A stretch of DNA of 64,000 nt from Chamaea fasciata (GCA_029207755.1 JARCOQ010000006.1:26618022-26682021); one strand, 5' to 3'. Counted from the first letter of the stretch, positions 10,801 to 25,539 are shown. Program-made: numbers and translations. The notes: a model not told the origin generated them from the letters alone.

Positions 10801-13800
10801 ATTTATAACATTTATGTGCTGTCATATAATAGCTACATAACTAGTATCATGTCCTTTAAAGTCTTAATTCTTCTTGAACACTGTAGAAGAGAGGGGAGAG
10901 GGGATTTAAATTTGACCTATTGATTACTAGTAGATATTTCCACTCCTTCCATTACCTATGAATAAAAAATAAAAATGCATTTTGAGCAAGAAAACCTGGA
11001 CAGGTAGATGGCAAACCACAGTGAAATAGGAAAGGTAAGGATTTCCTGGCTGAAGCTCTATTCTTCAAGCCCTGTCCTTGATGGAGGAAGAGATGGGAAA
11101 ACAGAGGGGAGGAATCCTGTGTTCATTTGAGTTGGTGTCAGCCACCACTGGCAACATCACTGGCACATGGATATCACCTTGGCAGTCTCATGCTCCTTGT
11201 CGTCAGAGCCGTATTGACAGAGGGTGGTTCTTGCAAGGACGATTGGCAGGAGAAACTTTTAGAGGAGGTGGTGGTGCCATGCATGCCATCACCAGCATTT
11301 GCCACTTCCCTGCTAGGCAGGAAGTTTTCAACAACTCAGGTCCCAGATTTAGCATAGTTTTACAGCACCTAGCACAGACTGGCTTGGATAAAGAAAATCA
11401 AGTACTGATTTGTAAGAATGTCACAGTATTGTGACACTGTGGTGAACCAAGCTTCAGTCCAAGGCAGAGAGCTGAAGCACAAGTGCAAACAGTAAAGGAA
11501 GAACATTGCTATCTGGATATCCAAATTGCCAAGTTTTCAGCTACAAGCTGTAATGACAGTGGTCACATCAGAGCATAAAATAACTCCAGGGCTGTGACCA
11601 CAGTGAAAACCAATATCATGATAATACATTTTTAAAAAGTTACCCAACAGGTTGCACTGATTTGAAGGACTTTGCATCTTACTGGTCTCCACTGCTTTGG
11701 AATTTGCAGTCACCAGAAGCACTTAAGAGAATAACAGAACAAACCCACAGAAAAAAGCCTGGACAGTAAACACGAAGACTAGGTAGAGGGAACGCCTTTC
11801 TTCGCCTTGCAATAACAAGCCCATAGTTGTCCCATCCCAGTGAAGCATTTAACCAATCTTAAGTTTAAATACTGACTTACCACCACGGTTACACTGGCAG
11901 CAGTGTAGCAAGAAGAAGGGCTTCACCAAGAAGAGTGGCAGAACCTCACTGCCTCTGCCCAGCCACCGTCAAATATTAACCCAGCAGTTCAGGAGGCTGC
12001 ACTTGGAAGTAGTAAGGCACAAAATGGGAGAAGATTCAGGTAGCAAAAAACAAGTAACAAAAGCTAAAAGGAAAATAATTAGGTGTTGAAAGAATGAAAG
12101 ATGAAGGAAGTGGGTATCACAGAAAGAATAAAACAGATGCCTAAAGGCCAGAGAAACAGTGACATGGAGCCTGGAGGAGCAGCTACCACCTTAAATCACA
12201 AATGGAGAAAGATAAGCCAGTGAGCAGGCATCACTGGAAAGCAGAGGAGCAAAACAGACGTGCTGCAGAACAGTAAGAAGAATTTAGCTCCAGTAGTTCT
12301 GAAGTAGTATGGCTTGATGGTAATGAAATCTTCAGTCAATGGTAAGGGTGGCCAGCATGTATAAAGAAAATGGATTCTAAATAGAATTGACAAATAAGAT
12401 TGGTTTGGGGTTTGGTTTAGCTTGGTTTTCTCTCTGTGTTTAAGGGACACCTTTTATTAATGCTCCTGTTTTATACACATAGCATGTGTATAACAAATCC
12501 TGTATCTGCTGATTAAAACAGACGCCTTTTCACACCCTGTTTCTCTGCTGTACAACCCGTAGGAGATGGAGGTTCTACTGACAGAGTTGTTGTGGCTTTC
12601 TTAGCTGAATTATGAAAGCAAAGTCATTCTGCATCCTACCCCCACTCCCAGCATGGGTTGTTATCTCCTACAAATGTTCATCTCTGAGTGACACACAGCC
12701 ATCCATTGATGTGGGTCAGTAAGGCACTGCATGGCCAAAGGGGATGGTCTGCAGGCGTGTAAGGAAACTGCTCTGCCACAGCAGCATCCATAGCTGCCAG
12801 GTAAGAGTAGGAGCTCCTTATTCTTCCGGAGATGCTTTTACCTGGCTTTCCTTTCACCACACTAGCTGTGAGCATGCTGCAGCCGATACCTACCTTTCTT
12901 GATAATCAGCTTCTTTGCTGAGGGCTTGGAGACTGCCATCTTGCCTATTCATGTTAAAAAAATATCCACATCAAATTGCTAGGAGGCTCGACAGCTTTCA
13001 TAGTTACAGAATTAACTCTTTAATGAAGCCTCAGCCCAGCTGTCGCTGGCTAGATGTGGGCAGGTTAAGAGATAAGGGCATTGTCACCATCTAGTGGCTC
13101 ACCTACACTGGGGAGAAGAGTGGCTCATGGCTAGGAGAGAGCAGAGGTCCTCCTTCACCCTCTCAAGCCAAAGCACACAGCCTTCTGGTTATGCAGGGTT
13201 AGCTGTGGCCTTGCTGCTCCTGCCAGAATCTGGGTTGCAAGATCACATCACTTATTTCATATTCAGGGTTTTATAATGAAGTATCAGGTTGAATCCTTTT
13301 AGAAAACTATTTGCCATGAGTAAAATGTTAACTGTTTAACTTCCTATCTTTCATCAAACTGTCTTCCCTGGTAAGAGCCTCCCAGGTTTCCCATTACCGT
13401 GGTTTGTACCAACTGCTTCTCTCCAACTGAAGTTTTTGATAGATTACACTGACTTTACTGTTCAAAGTGGTATTATATAACAATTTTGGAAAACATTATA
13501 GAGTGATCCACACTTCAATAATATGCATTATACAGTATTTTAGACTCAAAAGGACAGTGATTCACATTTCAAAGACCTGGCTATAAAATATCACGCAATA
13601 ATTTGCACCAATCTTGGCACAGCTGCACTAAAGGCCAAAGTGGTGAGTCAGTTTGCCTAGATTTGAAACTTTGTTTGAAGGAAGGTTATAAAACACTAAG
13701 GTGCCCAAAATCTTATCATCATGCCTTCTGACCAGAATTCCTCCTATGTATATCCTACTCTCTCTTTTTTCCCATCTTTCCACTTATTTTTAAATCTATT

Positions 13801-16324
13801 CTGACTAAAGAAGAATCACAATGTTTTCTTTCTACCTGATGTGTAATTAGATGGAAATTTGATATGGGCAGAGGCAAGATGCATACCTCCAGGTAAAAAG
13901 CCAGTAGCTGGAGGAGAGTTGTAGATCCCAGAGATACCAATTTAGCAGGTAAGAATGCAGCTTGACTTTTAAGATGATAGGAAAGACTGTTAGAACTGGC
14001 TCTTAGAGGAAAAAATAGTTGTATTTAAAAGTTCATCACATCAGTACAGAACGTCTCTCAGACAACAAACAGGAGCTCCAAAGTCTCTCTTCTGCTTGGC
14101 CCCAGTTTTAAAATGGCTGGTTTTTCAAAGTTATTATTAGTCAAAAAGTCCTTCTCAGAGCTTATAACAATCAAAGTACTTTGTGGAGCCTTTAGTGATG
14201 AAAGGCATTTCCAACTGAACAGAAAAATCCAATGGTACAGTACAGTAGGTGAATAACCCCAACTTTTTAAGTTGTAGCTCAAGCTGTGAGACCCAACAGC
14301 AATGTCATACTGTGCCTGCATGCAAAATAACTTCTAAAACCAGAACCAGACTATTTGAAAAAAAAAAAAAAATCTCTGTGGCTCATGCTGGAATTTACAG
14401 AATAAACCAATGTTGGAAAAAGTTTTTTGTTGTGGAATTATGCAGCTGAAATGCCTGTTAGGAATGTATGGAAATATATTCTGCTTTTTTGTCTGTCTCT
14501 CACACACCCACGCAAACCTGGATTGCTCTTTCTGATGATTTCACGGATACAAAACTTTACACAGCACATTGAAATGAAAAAAAAAAAAAGCAGGAAATAA
14601 AAAAAAAAAAAATTGGGAACAGCTGGACAAGATCTGAGTGAAGAGAAGATCTGAGTAAGACAACAGTACATATCTGTCAGGTTAAGTACTCCTTACTATA
14701 AGGAAAATGTCCTAAGAATGAACTCACCTTAGTAGAAAGTAGTACTTCCAAGATGACTTGTTTCTGGCATGCCTCTAGTTGTCAAATTCTGATGGTTAAG
14801 GTAGTAACTTCTGTTTCTTACTTTTTTCAAAGCTCAGTAAACCCAGATTTGGACCAACAGCTTATGTCAGAACTACAAACTCAGACTCCAAGTGCAAAGA
14901 TGAGTTGTAGCAAAATGGGCAGGCTGTGGGTAACTGCTTCCCAAAGGCACACAGTCTACCTGCTCAGAGGAAGTCAATCATGTGGTTGAAGGAAGGCTAT
15001 GTGAGCAATTATGATTGACTCCTCAAGGGCTTCCTAAACATATGCTCATCCTAATTGACATAATAAATGCCATCGGCATTTCACATTCTAAATTATAAAA
15101 TTACATGGCTAGTTATGTAACAAAAGGTGCGCTACCATTCCGATTTGGCTGATTGCTCCGTCTGACTTTGCCAAGGCTGGCGGCCTCACAAATACCACAA
15201 GCTTGCTTTCAGCCATTTGAGCAGATGACAGAACTGTATTTTTGTGGCTGGACAACCACATGCCCCAGCTGCCTTCTAAGATGCTGGAAAGCAAGGAACA
15301 GGTACAACACAAACTCCATGAGGGAGAGCATCCCGGTTCATTGCTGAAGGTGTGTCTGCTGTGTCTCTGCAACGGGGACTGCAGACCATGTGTTCTCTGT
15401 GCAGGCTGCCCTACTTAACTTAAAAATAACAATACAATAGACAGAGTAAATTGCATGGGATTGTGAAAATCTTAATACAGCTTCACAGTAAATCTTAATC
15501 TGCCTTTGCAATCCTCTCCCAGGGCCCCAAGTGGGTCAGCAGGGAAGGTCGATGATACTACTTCTCTACCCTCCCAGTGCCAGGGGATGGAAGAGCTGAT
15601 GAAGAGGGAGCAAAAGAAAAGTGGAGGACTTCTTCCCCTCAGGACACTGAAACCTTACATCTCAACCTGGCTCCCATGGCCATGTACCTGCCACCCTCAG
15701 ACCACACAGCATCTTCTCACGTGACCACGAGATAACATTTAATAACTACAAAGCATGGCACATGTGATGGATAACCCTGCTAATAACACACGATAAAGTA
15801 AACTGTGCTTTAATTACACTGTGCCTTTACAACTGCTTCTCTGATCCAGGAGTTTCTTAATACTTGGCAAACTACTTAATGAGTTCTCACAACACCCTGT
15901 GGGGACCTTTTTTTAGCAGCAACCCACGTGGTTAGAAGCACATACTTGGTTAGGTGAGCAGGGGAAGGGGCAGCTGGCTGCGCCCATGCCAGTGGGGCCA
16001 GTGCCCAGATTCTGTCACTGGAATCCTTGTGCAGCAAGGTGACCACAGAGATGCTTTTAGACCCGATCTGAGGGAAAACCCTCACAAACTCCTGACTTCT
16101 AGGACTGCATCCTCTGCTTTATGGACATGCACCTGTGGGGGGGACTGCAGCAACTTGCAGGAGTTAGTTCCCGAGAGTAACTTGTCTAAACAATGGAAGC
16201 AAATGCTTGGGTTAAAACCTCTGGCCCATTGCACTCAAAGGAAAAATTAAGCAAATTCAGTGGAGCAAGGATTTAATCATCTGTATCTCAAGTTTATTTA
16301 TGTTGCACCTCACTCCCGGACTAT

Positions 16325-16440
16325 GATTTAGATGTAATTATTATACTATACATAATAAAATAATGGAAATTATTATTAAATATTATATACTATATACAAT
16401 TAAAATTACAGGTCTACCAATGCCTATAACTTAAATTATA
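16325..16440. repeat. AT-rich low-complexity block
   Basis: Nearly pure A/T sequence with repeated ATTATTA and TATATACTATATA words. No open frame or known element is evident. Confidence 0.7.
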
Positions 16441-17918
16441 GATGTATCTTACTCTTTCCTCCTCTTGCTGCTTGGGTCCACAAAAATAACTGAATAAACA
16501 AATCCTAAGCAGAAAATACAGTCCCTATTGAAGAACTTCACAGTACAGTGACACTACTGTTTAGCATATCACAATCTGAAAGCATTCCTTACCACTCAAT
16601 CCCAGGGTCAGAGCTGCTGGGGCCAGTCCCATGCAGGACCCTGGAAAAAGGAGGGCACAAGCCCTGGTAAAGTAGTCAACAGCTAAATTTCAACAACTTA
16701 GAGAAGTGGTACAAAAAATGGGCAAACACACAATATGCAGCCATAAATAGAAATTTCAGTGGGCAAGGGAAAGAAATTTTGATGACCTTACAAATTTTTG
16801 CAGTGCTGAGTACTGAATTTCACATTTAAGAAAAATGTACTCTTGGAAAGATGGAGATATACTGGAGGCTGAACCCAGCAGCCCAGTTACTGTGGTCTGA
16901 CTATCAGTTTTCTGGGGCTAACACAAGTTACATTTCGGATCTCAAACAGATCTCTCTTATGAAGTAGTGCTGACAGTGCCCATTTACATCTGCTGATAGT
17001 CCCTATCGCTCATTAGGGAGTTAGGTGTGCAGCAGAGCTTATAACTCTGTTTAAAATGGAAAGGACTGGGTAAACCTAAAGTATTCAAGCAGGAGCAGAA
17101 GCAGATCTCTCTAGATGAGGCTGTGCAATAGTTTCTGTTCCAGGGCCCCTTTTTTTTTTTTGGGAGCAGGATAATGACTAAACTCCCTGCTCAACAAAAC
17201 TCTCAGCAAGTACATATTGTTTATTATAGTGACCAAGCCCTCAGCCACCAAAACACATCCTGTAGAGCCTGGTTCTGCCTTCATCTGCTCAGTGCTGGAA
17301 ATAACATCCCTGAGTATGGTACTACTCATTGGACTTGATTCATCACTCCTTTAATTGGGGCTTCATGGGAACTCCCCCAAAGCCCATTGCTAATTAACAT
17401 GCATGTGTTGCTGATGGCCTTGTAATATTCTCCTTAACAACAAGAGGCTTACTAAGGTTTTGTCAGCCAGGACACACGAGTGACACCAGCCTGGGAAAGA
17501 TAGTTAAGTCTGTGGCTGAATTAATATCTGCTTCCAGAACCGGTTCTGTGGGTGTGAAGACCAATTGCGTGCTGTTTAGTCCCATGATGAGAAACCAATC
17601 AGGAATTACATGCTTAAACTGTCCTGCTTCCTGCATCCTTTCTCACAATCAGATGTCATCTCCTGTGTGCAGGAAAGCAAGAGGATTTTTTAATTCTTTG
17701 AAATTCCTCCTACAAGTCATATTTATTTCAGTGCCTCAGACCCTTTTTGACTATTTTGAGGTATTCTTTTAAATAGCAGTAGTGTGATTAGATGAGTTCT
17801 CAGACTGAAACTATGAGAACCCAAAGCTATACTTTCCAGCACTGGGTTTTACTTGTAAAATCCCGTGAGAACTGATCCTGTTCAATACATAGTATAAAAT
17901 CAGCTTTGTAGTAGAAAA

Positions 17919-17955
17919 AAAGATAGTAAGATAGTAGATAAAAAGATAGTAGCAT
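17919..17955 (+). repeat. Imperfect GATAGTA short tandem array
   Basis: Four GATAGTA-type units, separated by irregular AG and A spacers, lie in about 35 bp. Confidence 0.6.
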
Positions 17956-20639
17956 CATCTCTACTTTTCTAAAATCAGCATTTCAACACAATATAGACCA
18001 TATAGCTGTAAGCATGGAATGCAAAAAGCTAGGGAAAAGACAAGCAAAAAGTAGACAGGATTTGCATACAAAATCAATCAAAATTTATCTGCTTTCAAAT
18101 AAGCCATTTTCTGAAAGATTTACCAATCCAGACAGAGAAGTAGGAAGCATTCCTTGATAAGAAATTACTGGCAGATAAAACCCATTTATTTTATTAAGAC
18201 TCTTTGTTTCAGTAAGAATGTTGCGGGTGTATTAAAACAAAACTGGAGGACCAATGAGAGGGTTACCATGAGCAGCTAGACAGCTAGGAAGTTTGAGTGT
18301 TTAGCTCCTCATAAATGAGCAATTGATTTTTACTCAGAAGGATGGGAATAGTACACAGTGGGAAGTAGTTGTATAGAACAGGAACTGCCAACTAACCATT
18401 CCCTGGACATGTATTGAAGGTGAAAGTTTGTCTTCTGTGCTGAATCTTTTTGAACCCCATGATTCAGGTAATGATTACTTTTGCAGATTCAGAGAGCCTT
18501 TAGGGAAAGCCTTGGAAAGATCAACTGCATATTTGTCCATCCCAACTTCTAATTTCTGTGAAAGAACTGGACTGCAAACAAGTGCTAAGTTGGGCAGCAT
18601 TGCAGGACACCAGTGTCCAGCCATTTCACAAGAGTGGGGTTTCATTACCTCTTCAAACTCATTACTCTGGCCAGAGTCCCTCCAAATCAACAACAGGCCT
18701 CCATTTGCTCTGACAGTGAGAGGAGCCAGGTGGCAGCAGCCAGCCCTACAGACAGGGCTGACATCTCCAGAAATACTGGACTGCTTCCCTCCGGCAGCCA
18801 AACTTAAGAAGACTCCCTACATTTGAAAGCCTGTATTAATTTACTTTCCTTCTGGAAACAATGCTGCTTGATTTCCTGGTTTGCAGTGAAATGGAGCTAT
18901 CTATCATCTCATCCTGCGTGCAAAATTTATTTCCATTTTACTAAAGAAGAGCTATGCTAGGGGAAGATGCCAGCACCTTCAAACTTCTTCCAAAAGACAA
19001 TTCAATTTTCTTTTCTAGTAGATGATCACAACTCAGAGCCAGGAACATTCCTCTTTCCAACTCTTTGCCACAATGAAGTCCTGATGCAGTTAATGTTCAA
19101 ACACGTGGGTTGGAACACCCTTATGAAAGCAGAATGTGAGCAAAGGGGAGGACACTTCTACAGGACCACAAACAAGTAAAAGAAATTAGCAATGGGAGAG
19201 TGTTTTCAGGGGGCAAGGATAAGACAACATTGAGACAAGCTTTCACAGATTGATTTAATTTATATCTTTGGAAAATATACATAGGCTCTGAGGTTTGGGG
19301 TGGAAGAATAAAATAGCAAATGAGTAACAGATCACTTCCTTAAGAGGAATTTTCAGTCTTAGGAAAGTAGATGGGAGTACTGAGGATACAACTCCTCACA
19401 CATCAGCAGCTTTCCAAATTCCTGACTGTGATTTCTGGCTTTTATTTGCAGATCAGCATTTGTGCTTTTTCAACAACAGCAGATAAGAGACACTGCTGTT
19501 TCAGTGAAGTGATGGAATTGCCTTGATGTTGTTCTCCATAAACCTGAAAAAGCAAATGAAAAGCGTTTTGGGCAGTGGGAGCTCCATTTCTACAAAAGAT
19601 TGTGGGAAAACAAGCTCCTTGCATAGTGCCCAGAACAGTGCCTCAGCTCCTTTCCTAGTTAACAGGCATCATAGGAAAGCATGACATACGAGTCTAATAA
19701 GCACCTTTTCTGGTTTTTGTGTTTTTCCTTGGCAGATGTAAAAGGGGCTGAGAGCTTGACGTAAGCAGTCCACCCCGGTCATTAAAAACAACCCAAAGAC
19801 ATTAAGAAGTTTAAACACGTGAACAGGTCCTTCTGATATATGTACTTGGACCTCCTGTCCACTGAGTACTCTAAGTATACATTTTGGTGAGTGAGGATGT
19901 CCACGTATCCTCATTGCTTTCTGGGTTCTGTGCTGGCACTGTGAATATACACATTTTCTCATGAACAATCAGTCTTATGGATAGAAATAAAACTAATAAG
20001 GAGTTATGCCTATTCATATATATTCACAGGTTTGAAACTCCTGCATATACCTGTACTGAATTACAAGATGTCTTGAGTAAAGAACTGAGTGTAAGCTTAA
20101 GTGTGCAGAACATGAGCTAAAGATAAAAACGAAATCAAGTTCTCTTTCTTTCCTCACCTCAGCTGCAGTTATATGCATAAAATCAAGCAGGAAAACACAG
20201 TAGTGGTGAATGTAGCCTCAATTTGCCTCCTACAGCTGCAGCGAGACTTTGTGGGTTTTAACCTGGGGGAGGGGAAGAAATGGGTTTCCAGAGGATTAAT
20301 AAAGCAATGGGCTAAAGCAGCTGCAGTACAAATGGCACCTCTCCACAAATAATTGTTTGGATTTCAACATACTTTACTGAAAAAATTGACCTTCTTAGCA
20401 ATGGGGAAGACAGAAACCCAAGCGCATCTAGCTAACAAAAAAAGGTTATGAACGAAGCAGTGTCTTTGCACACCAGCATCTATGGATGTAAGTAGTGTTT
20501 GAACAGAGTCTACCAAGAAGCGCAGCAACCCACAGGTATGTTACACAGCCTTTTCTGTTAGATTATGAAAACAAGCTCCACATTAGGTGATGGGAAGCTG
20601 GATCACTAATGACAGACACAGTAGATATTTATCCCTGCC

Positions 20640-21075
20640 TGGCTGCGTGGCACTCTAGAATATGCAGGCTGAGGGTCGGGCCCGCTCCCCTGCCACTGAA
20701 CAGGGCTGGTTTGTTTACCAGAGCATTTTTTTCCACCTTTGCTCCTCTGGAACAACTCACGCCAAGCTCAGGGGGAAAAGTAGGAACGGCAGAAAGAAAG
20801 ATCCAAGTGTGTCCAACTCACGCGTGTGGCTTTGCCGTGTCTCTCGTGGGCTGCCGGCAGAGTCGTGCGGCTGTGAAAGCTCCAGGCCGGGGCCGGCGGC
20901 CGGGCAGGGCCCGCACTCACCCCGCGGCTGCCGGCGGGCAGCGGCTGGTGCCCGGCTCAGGCGGCCAAGCCCATGGCATGACAGAGGGTTCGGAAGAGCT
21001 GAATTGCATAAACCTGAGCAATTTAAGGTTTAAAAGACCACACCCTCCCGGTCGTGTCTCCCGCAGGCAGATAAG
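20640..21075 (-). promoter_or_regulatory. LNX1: CpG island, inferred main LNX1 promoter
   Basis: This is the most CpG-dense stretch of the window. I count roughly 25 CpG dinucleotides in about 430 bp, densest at 20,820-21,000, against a CpG-poor background. Within it the minus strand carries a donor-like GGGGTGAGT ending an apparent exon. CACCC-type and GATA motifs lie on the upstream side (about 21,030-21,080). Its position 13 kb upstream of the RING exon, whose 5' UTR begins at an acceptor, fits the first non-coding exon and promoter of the long LNX1 transcript. Confidence 0.6.
20921..21000 (-). other. LNX1: Inferred non-coding exon 1 of LNX1 (5' end not defined)
   Basis: On the minus strand CAGCCGCGGG is followed by GTGAGT at 20,920-20,915, a strong donor inside the CpG island. 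The next suitable acceptor I recognise is that of the RING exon at 7,865-7,864, implying a first intron of about 13 kb. The 5' limit given is arbitrary because the transcription start cannot be read from sequence. The frame through this exon is open for some distance but contains no recognisable protein. Confidence 0.45.
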
Positions 21076-24000
21076 CATGTGCAGGCTGCTCATACAATAG
21101 TGTAATTTGAAGCTTTTACTTTTCTTTCCGGCATATACCAAAGTTCATTTTCAGTCAGGTTCTTCCTTCCATTTCTTTTCGTCTTTTAACCTGACAATCA
21201 GCAGGGTTCAAATTTAACAAGTGCAAGTGGACCATCCTAAAAATTGCTTCAAGACAGAAGATTCATGTTGGCTTTCTCCTTTAAAAAGGAAAACGGGATC
21301 CATAAGTTCTAACCTAGAATCAATAGTTTGGAATCTGAATCTTCACCTTGCTCCTGTATACTTGGTGGTGAACGCTTGAACCACATAAGAGCAATTTGTA
21401 AACTCCAGAATCAGCAGTCTGAAAACACAAGCTCTGTTAATTTTCCGAACGTTGCAAAATTAAGACTGCATTAAACCCTCTTACCCAGTAATTTTTAGTT
21501 TAAAAAGCACTCAAGAAGGGGATAAAATGTTATACTGTAGATAAGGTGTCATGCTGCTGCACTGTGATGCAACAGCTGAGAGTTAATGTTAATAGCAAAA
21601 ACAGCAGCAGCAGAAAAGATCTTTTAAAAAAAATATTTTCAGTAGAGGAAAAGAAACCATCATCTTCCAACTACATGAATCACTAATAAATGCAGTGACT
21701 TTAGCCATCTTATGCATTTGTTCCCAAGGAAGGAAGTGTTATTCAAGCAGCAAGGCAGCTTTGGAGGTGGACTTGAATCAAGGAACTGCAGGATACACTG
21801 AAAACAGGCAGGAGGAAATACCCAGCCTTTGATATAAACATCTATGGCTACCAGGTCTTGGCCTCCGATTCTTTCTTATGCAAGTTTATTTCCCTTCAAA
21901 CATTTTCAAAGCATGCTTGACACTTGTGACTATAAAATCCCTTGTTAAATATTTATTTTAAGAAATCATCAAGGGACATGTGAAGTCCTGCCAGCAAGTG
22001 TGACAGTCATACCCTTAGCTGGATGGATACTTCTTTGCAGTAGTATTTGCCTCTTCTGCCCTGACAGCATAGCACCTCAGCTCCAAGTTGCTCAAGAAAA
22101 CCTGGGATAGGTTCCTGCCAAGCCAGCCTGCCAGTGCTCAGTGTACAGTTGTCCAAAACCCAGATAGTGCTGTGCTGGATCTGGGGCACTGTGCAGCTGC
22201 TGCTTTTCCTCCAGGATGGGTGCAGTACAGAGAGACAGAGCCTGCATGGGACCAGATGTCCATGGCAGTCACAAGGCCAGATATGCAAGCCTCATGCGTC
22301 AGTCGTCTGCAAAATTGAACTATGCATATGAAATGCACTTTGAAAAACATGCTTAAGCTACAGAAGCTTAAACATTAGCAAATACATGCCCACAGAGCAA
22401 AGCCTGTGTTTAAATCCTTCCCTCGCATGGGAGGTCTCTCTGAGGCTGCTCGCCCTAGATTAGGAAGCCCAGAGCCCTGTTGTCACAGGTGACCACATCA
22501 GACATTCAGTTACAGACTCAGTTTCCATCCTGGCAATTGGCCAAGTTTTGCCCTCCCTCCCACTGCTGGGAGGCTTTTATAAGTTTCCAGACTAAGGGCC
22601 AGCTCAAACTCATTTCTTCTCACGCTAATGTCACTGAATTGCTTAAATTGCCTTTCCTATCTCATGATATGCTTTCCTGTTTTCCTTTCCACAAAGAATC
22701 TGTAAGTCTGCTCAGACAAAAGGCTCTCTGCTCTCCTGCTCACACAAACAGCCCTCTTGGGCACTCATTCCTGTCCAAATTCTTCACTCTGGAATGGCAT
22801 TTATACTTCTTTATACATACCAGACAAATTATTTTCCTAGAAGGTGAGTTAGTTATTGGCTCTGAACCAAATTGCTGTGAGCTCTTTGGTACCTGTTGAT
22901 GGAAGATCTCAGCTGAACCTGTCTGTTATCTGCTAGGAGGGAACAAAGAAGAATGTCCTTTAAACTACAGCCTGTGTATTGTATTATTTATCAGTTCTCT
23001 CCTTTGCCTGCAGCAGATTTTCTTCACCAACATCACAAAAAAAGTGAGAACATTTTCCTACTACAATTCATTAATTTACACCAAAATGACAGCAGGGTAT
23101 CATAGATCTAAGTGGTGCATTGACACCTGTTTGATAAACTTCTAATTTCCTGGTATAGATTCATACATTGGGGGCAAAATAATTTTCATATTGAGCTGGA
23201 TTTGAAATAAATTGTACATGTATCTCAAGCTATGCAAATACAGGTATAATGACCAACATATCAAGTTGCAGATATTCCATACTTCACTACTGCTTAAATT
23301 ATTTCCAGGAGGGCAACATGCCATAAACCCTATTGTATTAGACTTACTCATTTATTTACTTCAACTAAATGATTTCAGCATACATTGAAAGCATTGGCAG
23401 TACACACTATGCAAGCGAAGTTAAAAGATTAGTCATGTCATATGAGGGGAAACTGTAGTGATCAATATTAGTTGATAATATTGTAATGGATGCCACCTGT
23501 GTTGGGATCACTGTGTCCTGCAAACACAGAGGCCTGTGCATCCTCCTGTGAAGCCCCGTGAAAGTGGAGCAGAAGAAGCAGGGGTCAGGTCAGCTCTTTG
23601 CCTGCAGCTGACCACTCTCTCCCAGACCCTGGACCAGGCCAGGAGGTTCACTGCTTACAAGAAAGGAAATAAAAGAGCTTTCTCCAGTGCATGTTACATA
23701 CCTGTCCACACAGCTCTGGCAGGGGACTGAGCCATACTGTCTCTTTCAAGTACTCAGCAGCACTAGAGATTCCTTGTGGGTTTCTATGATGAACCACAAT
23801 GGCAAAATACACCCTTGCCCCTGAATCCCATGGATGGACACTGGGGTGGGGACCAGGACAAAGGGGATGGGGAGTTCTGGCTGGCCCTTTGACTCAGTGG
23901 AGGAGCAGTGAGAAGAAATGATGCCAGGAAAGGAGCACCAAGAGCTGTGGGTCACAACTCGCAGCGCTGGAGGCAGATGAGACAGGAGTTTGGGGTCCCC

Positions 24001-25539
24001 CAGATGAAACTGTCTCTTCTGACCTCCAAATGGCAGGCCACATGCACATCTGGCATGAACATTCAATGTTCTCCCATGGAATTTCACCTCAGCTTGTCGA
24101 GGTATACTGAAGAATTGGAACAAACTCTAGGCGGGGAATAATCAGGTGTAGAAACAGCTCCAGCATGCAGGCCAGCATTTTAGTATCAGTTCCCTCTCTT
24201 GTTTCCCCTTTGTGGAAAATGAGCAACCTGAATTGGATCACAAAACATAAAAGGATTGCCAAGCACTTGTACTATGGACTCTGCTGACTACTGCGTGCCA
24301 CTGACAGTCTGCTTGTAAATTAGACTGGACTCTGTAGTCATTTATCACCAATATTAAATAGCAATTCTGTGCAGTGTGACAGTTTAAATAAGATGTTGAC
24401 TTCCAAAATTGACCCACTTGGTATAATTTACAGTTGGCAAAGCTCTTACAAAGCGTATGTTACTGTAGGAAGTCATGTTTCATTTGTCATAAGCATTTAC
24501 TGGATCTTCTGTATCCAGTATCTTTACCTTTTCTAGATGACTCCTGAGGAAAACAGGAGCATATTGAGGAAATTAAAATCCCAAGATTAAAATAATCTCT
24601 TGTCCTCAATTAATGAACAAACAATAGTACCAGACTACTATTTTTCTGAAATGGACTGCTTTCAGAGACTAAGAAAGCACAGGATTAAACATGGCCCTAC
24701 TGGGAAAAATCCCAAACTAGCAACTTGTACCATACCAGCAATTAAAATGATTCCCCAAAGAGCCTGTATGGCATCACTCAGGAATGGCCTTGACTTGGAA
24801 AGCCCACAGACCCAGCTGGAAAATCTCAAGTGAATTCCGGGGTCCTTCCACCTCCTCCAGAAAAAATCTGTGAACACATGAGCTTTACATACATAAGAAA
24901 AACAAACATTCAAGTGGCCAAATCACTCTGGCTGTAGGGAGAGGATAATATTACTGATAGGCAGGTGCTATATGTTTTCCACTGAGAGAAATTCTTGAAG
25001 TTAAAAGATTAATCTGGTTTCTCAACACATTCATTAGTTAAATTGCAAAGCAAGCTCATTACATAACCAATCCTAGGACAATTATGTTTATCTCGTCAAG
25101 GTTCACAGTACAGATGGATTGCTGACCTAGGTAACATGAGTACCTTCTGCAGGGTGAAAGCTCTCTGACCTATTTGTAACATCAGTGCTGTGCCCTGCTC
25201 GAGTTTTCTGAGTATTTGTGTTTCTTTGGAAGAATACATTTGTGCAGTTCCTCCCAGAGGTCTCTGCAGCACGAAGAGAGGAACTGAGGAAAGCTGGGAT
25301 TCATTCTCTAGAAGTGGGCAAATCAAGGCACAGAAATGAAGTGATTTGATCCTATTTACCAAAGAGATCTCTGGCATAAAGAGCATCTCACTAATTCTCC
25401 CATACTTTGTTAGACATGGTAAAGATGGAGTGAAATTTCTGTACTTAAGGCGTGTACAAATACATAGTGTGCTCAGTCCACTCTTGAAATAAATTTTACA
25501 GAGTTCAATATTTGTTGAGAGACAGAGTCTCTCAGAGTT
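21076..25539. other. Upstream flank of LNX1, no gene recognised
   Basis: No coding exon, RNA gene or clear mobile element was recognised. A block at about 23,470-23,730 ends with an AATAAA-containing stretch and a terminal-repeat-like feel, but it could not be supported as an LTR. Confidence 0.5.

Larger units (their letters stand above)
7866..20639 (-). other. LNX1: LNX1 first intron
   Basis: About 13 kb between the inferred first exon and the RING exon. I found no exon with recognisable coding content on either strand. Open frames here are short and lack family motifs. Contents include A-rich runs near 14,358, 14,577 and 14,600, a T-run at 17,150 and a strongly AT-rich block near 16,325-16,440. 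There is also an imperfect GATAGTA array at about 17,919-17,955. No CR1 element was recognised in this intron. Confidence 0.6.

Noticed and set aside
20609..21100. Long + strand open frames across the CpG island
   Set aside because: GC-rich sequence lowers stop frequency. No domain, no conserved motif, and the minus-strand donor explains the region better.
22480..22899. 139-codon + strand open frame
   Set aside because: No family motif, low-complexity hydrophobic segments and no splice or promoter context.
23470..23730. Possible solo LTR ending after an AATAAA signal
   Set aside because: No defined TG...CA ends, target duplication or partner repeat could be shown. The resemblance is only impressionistic.
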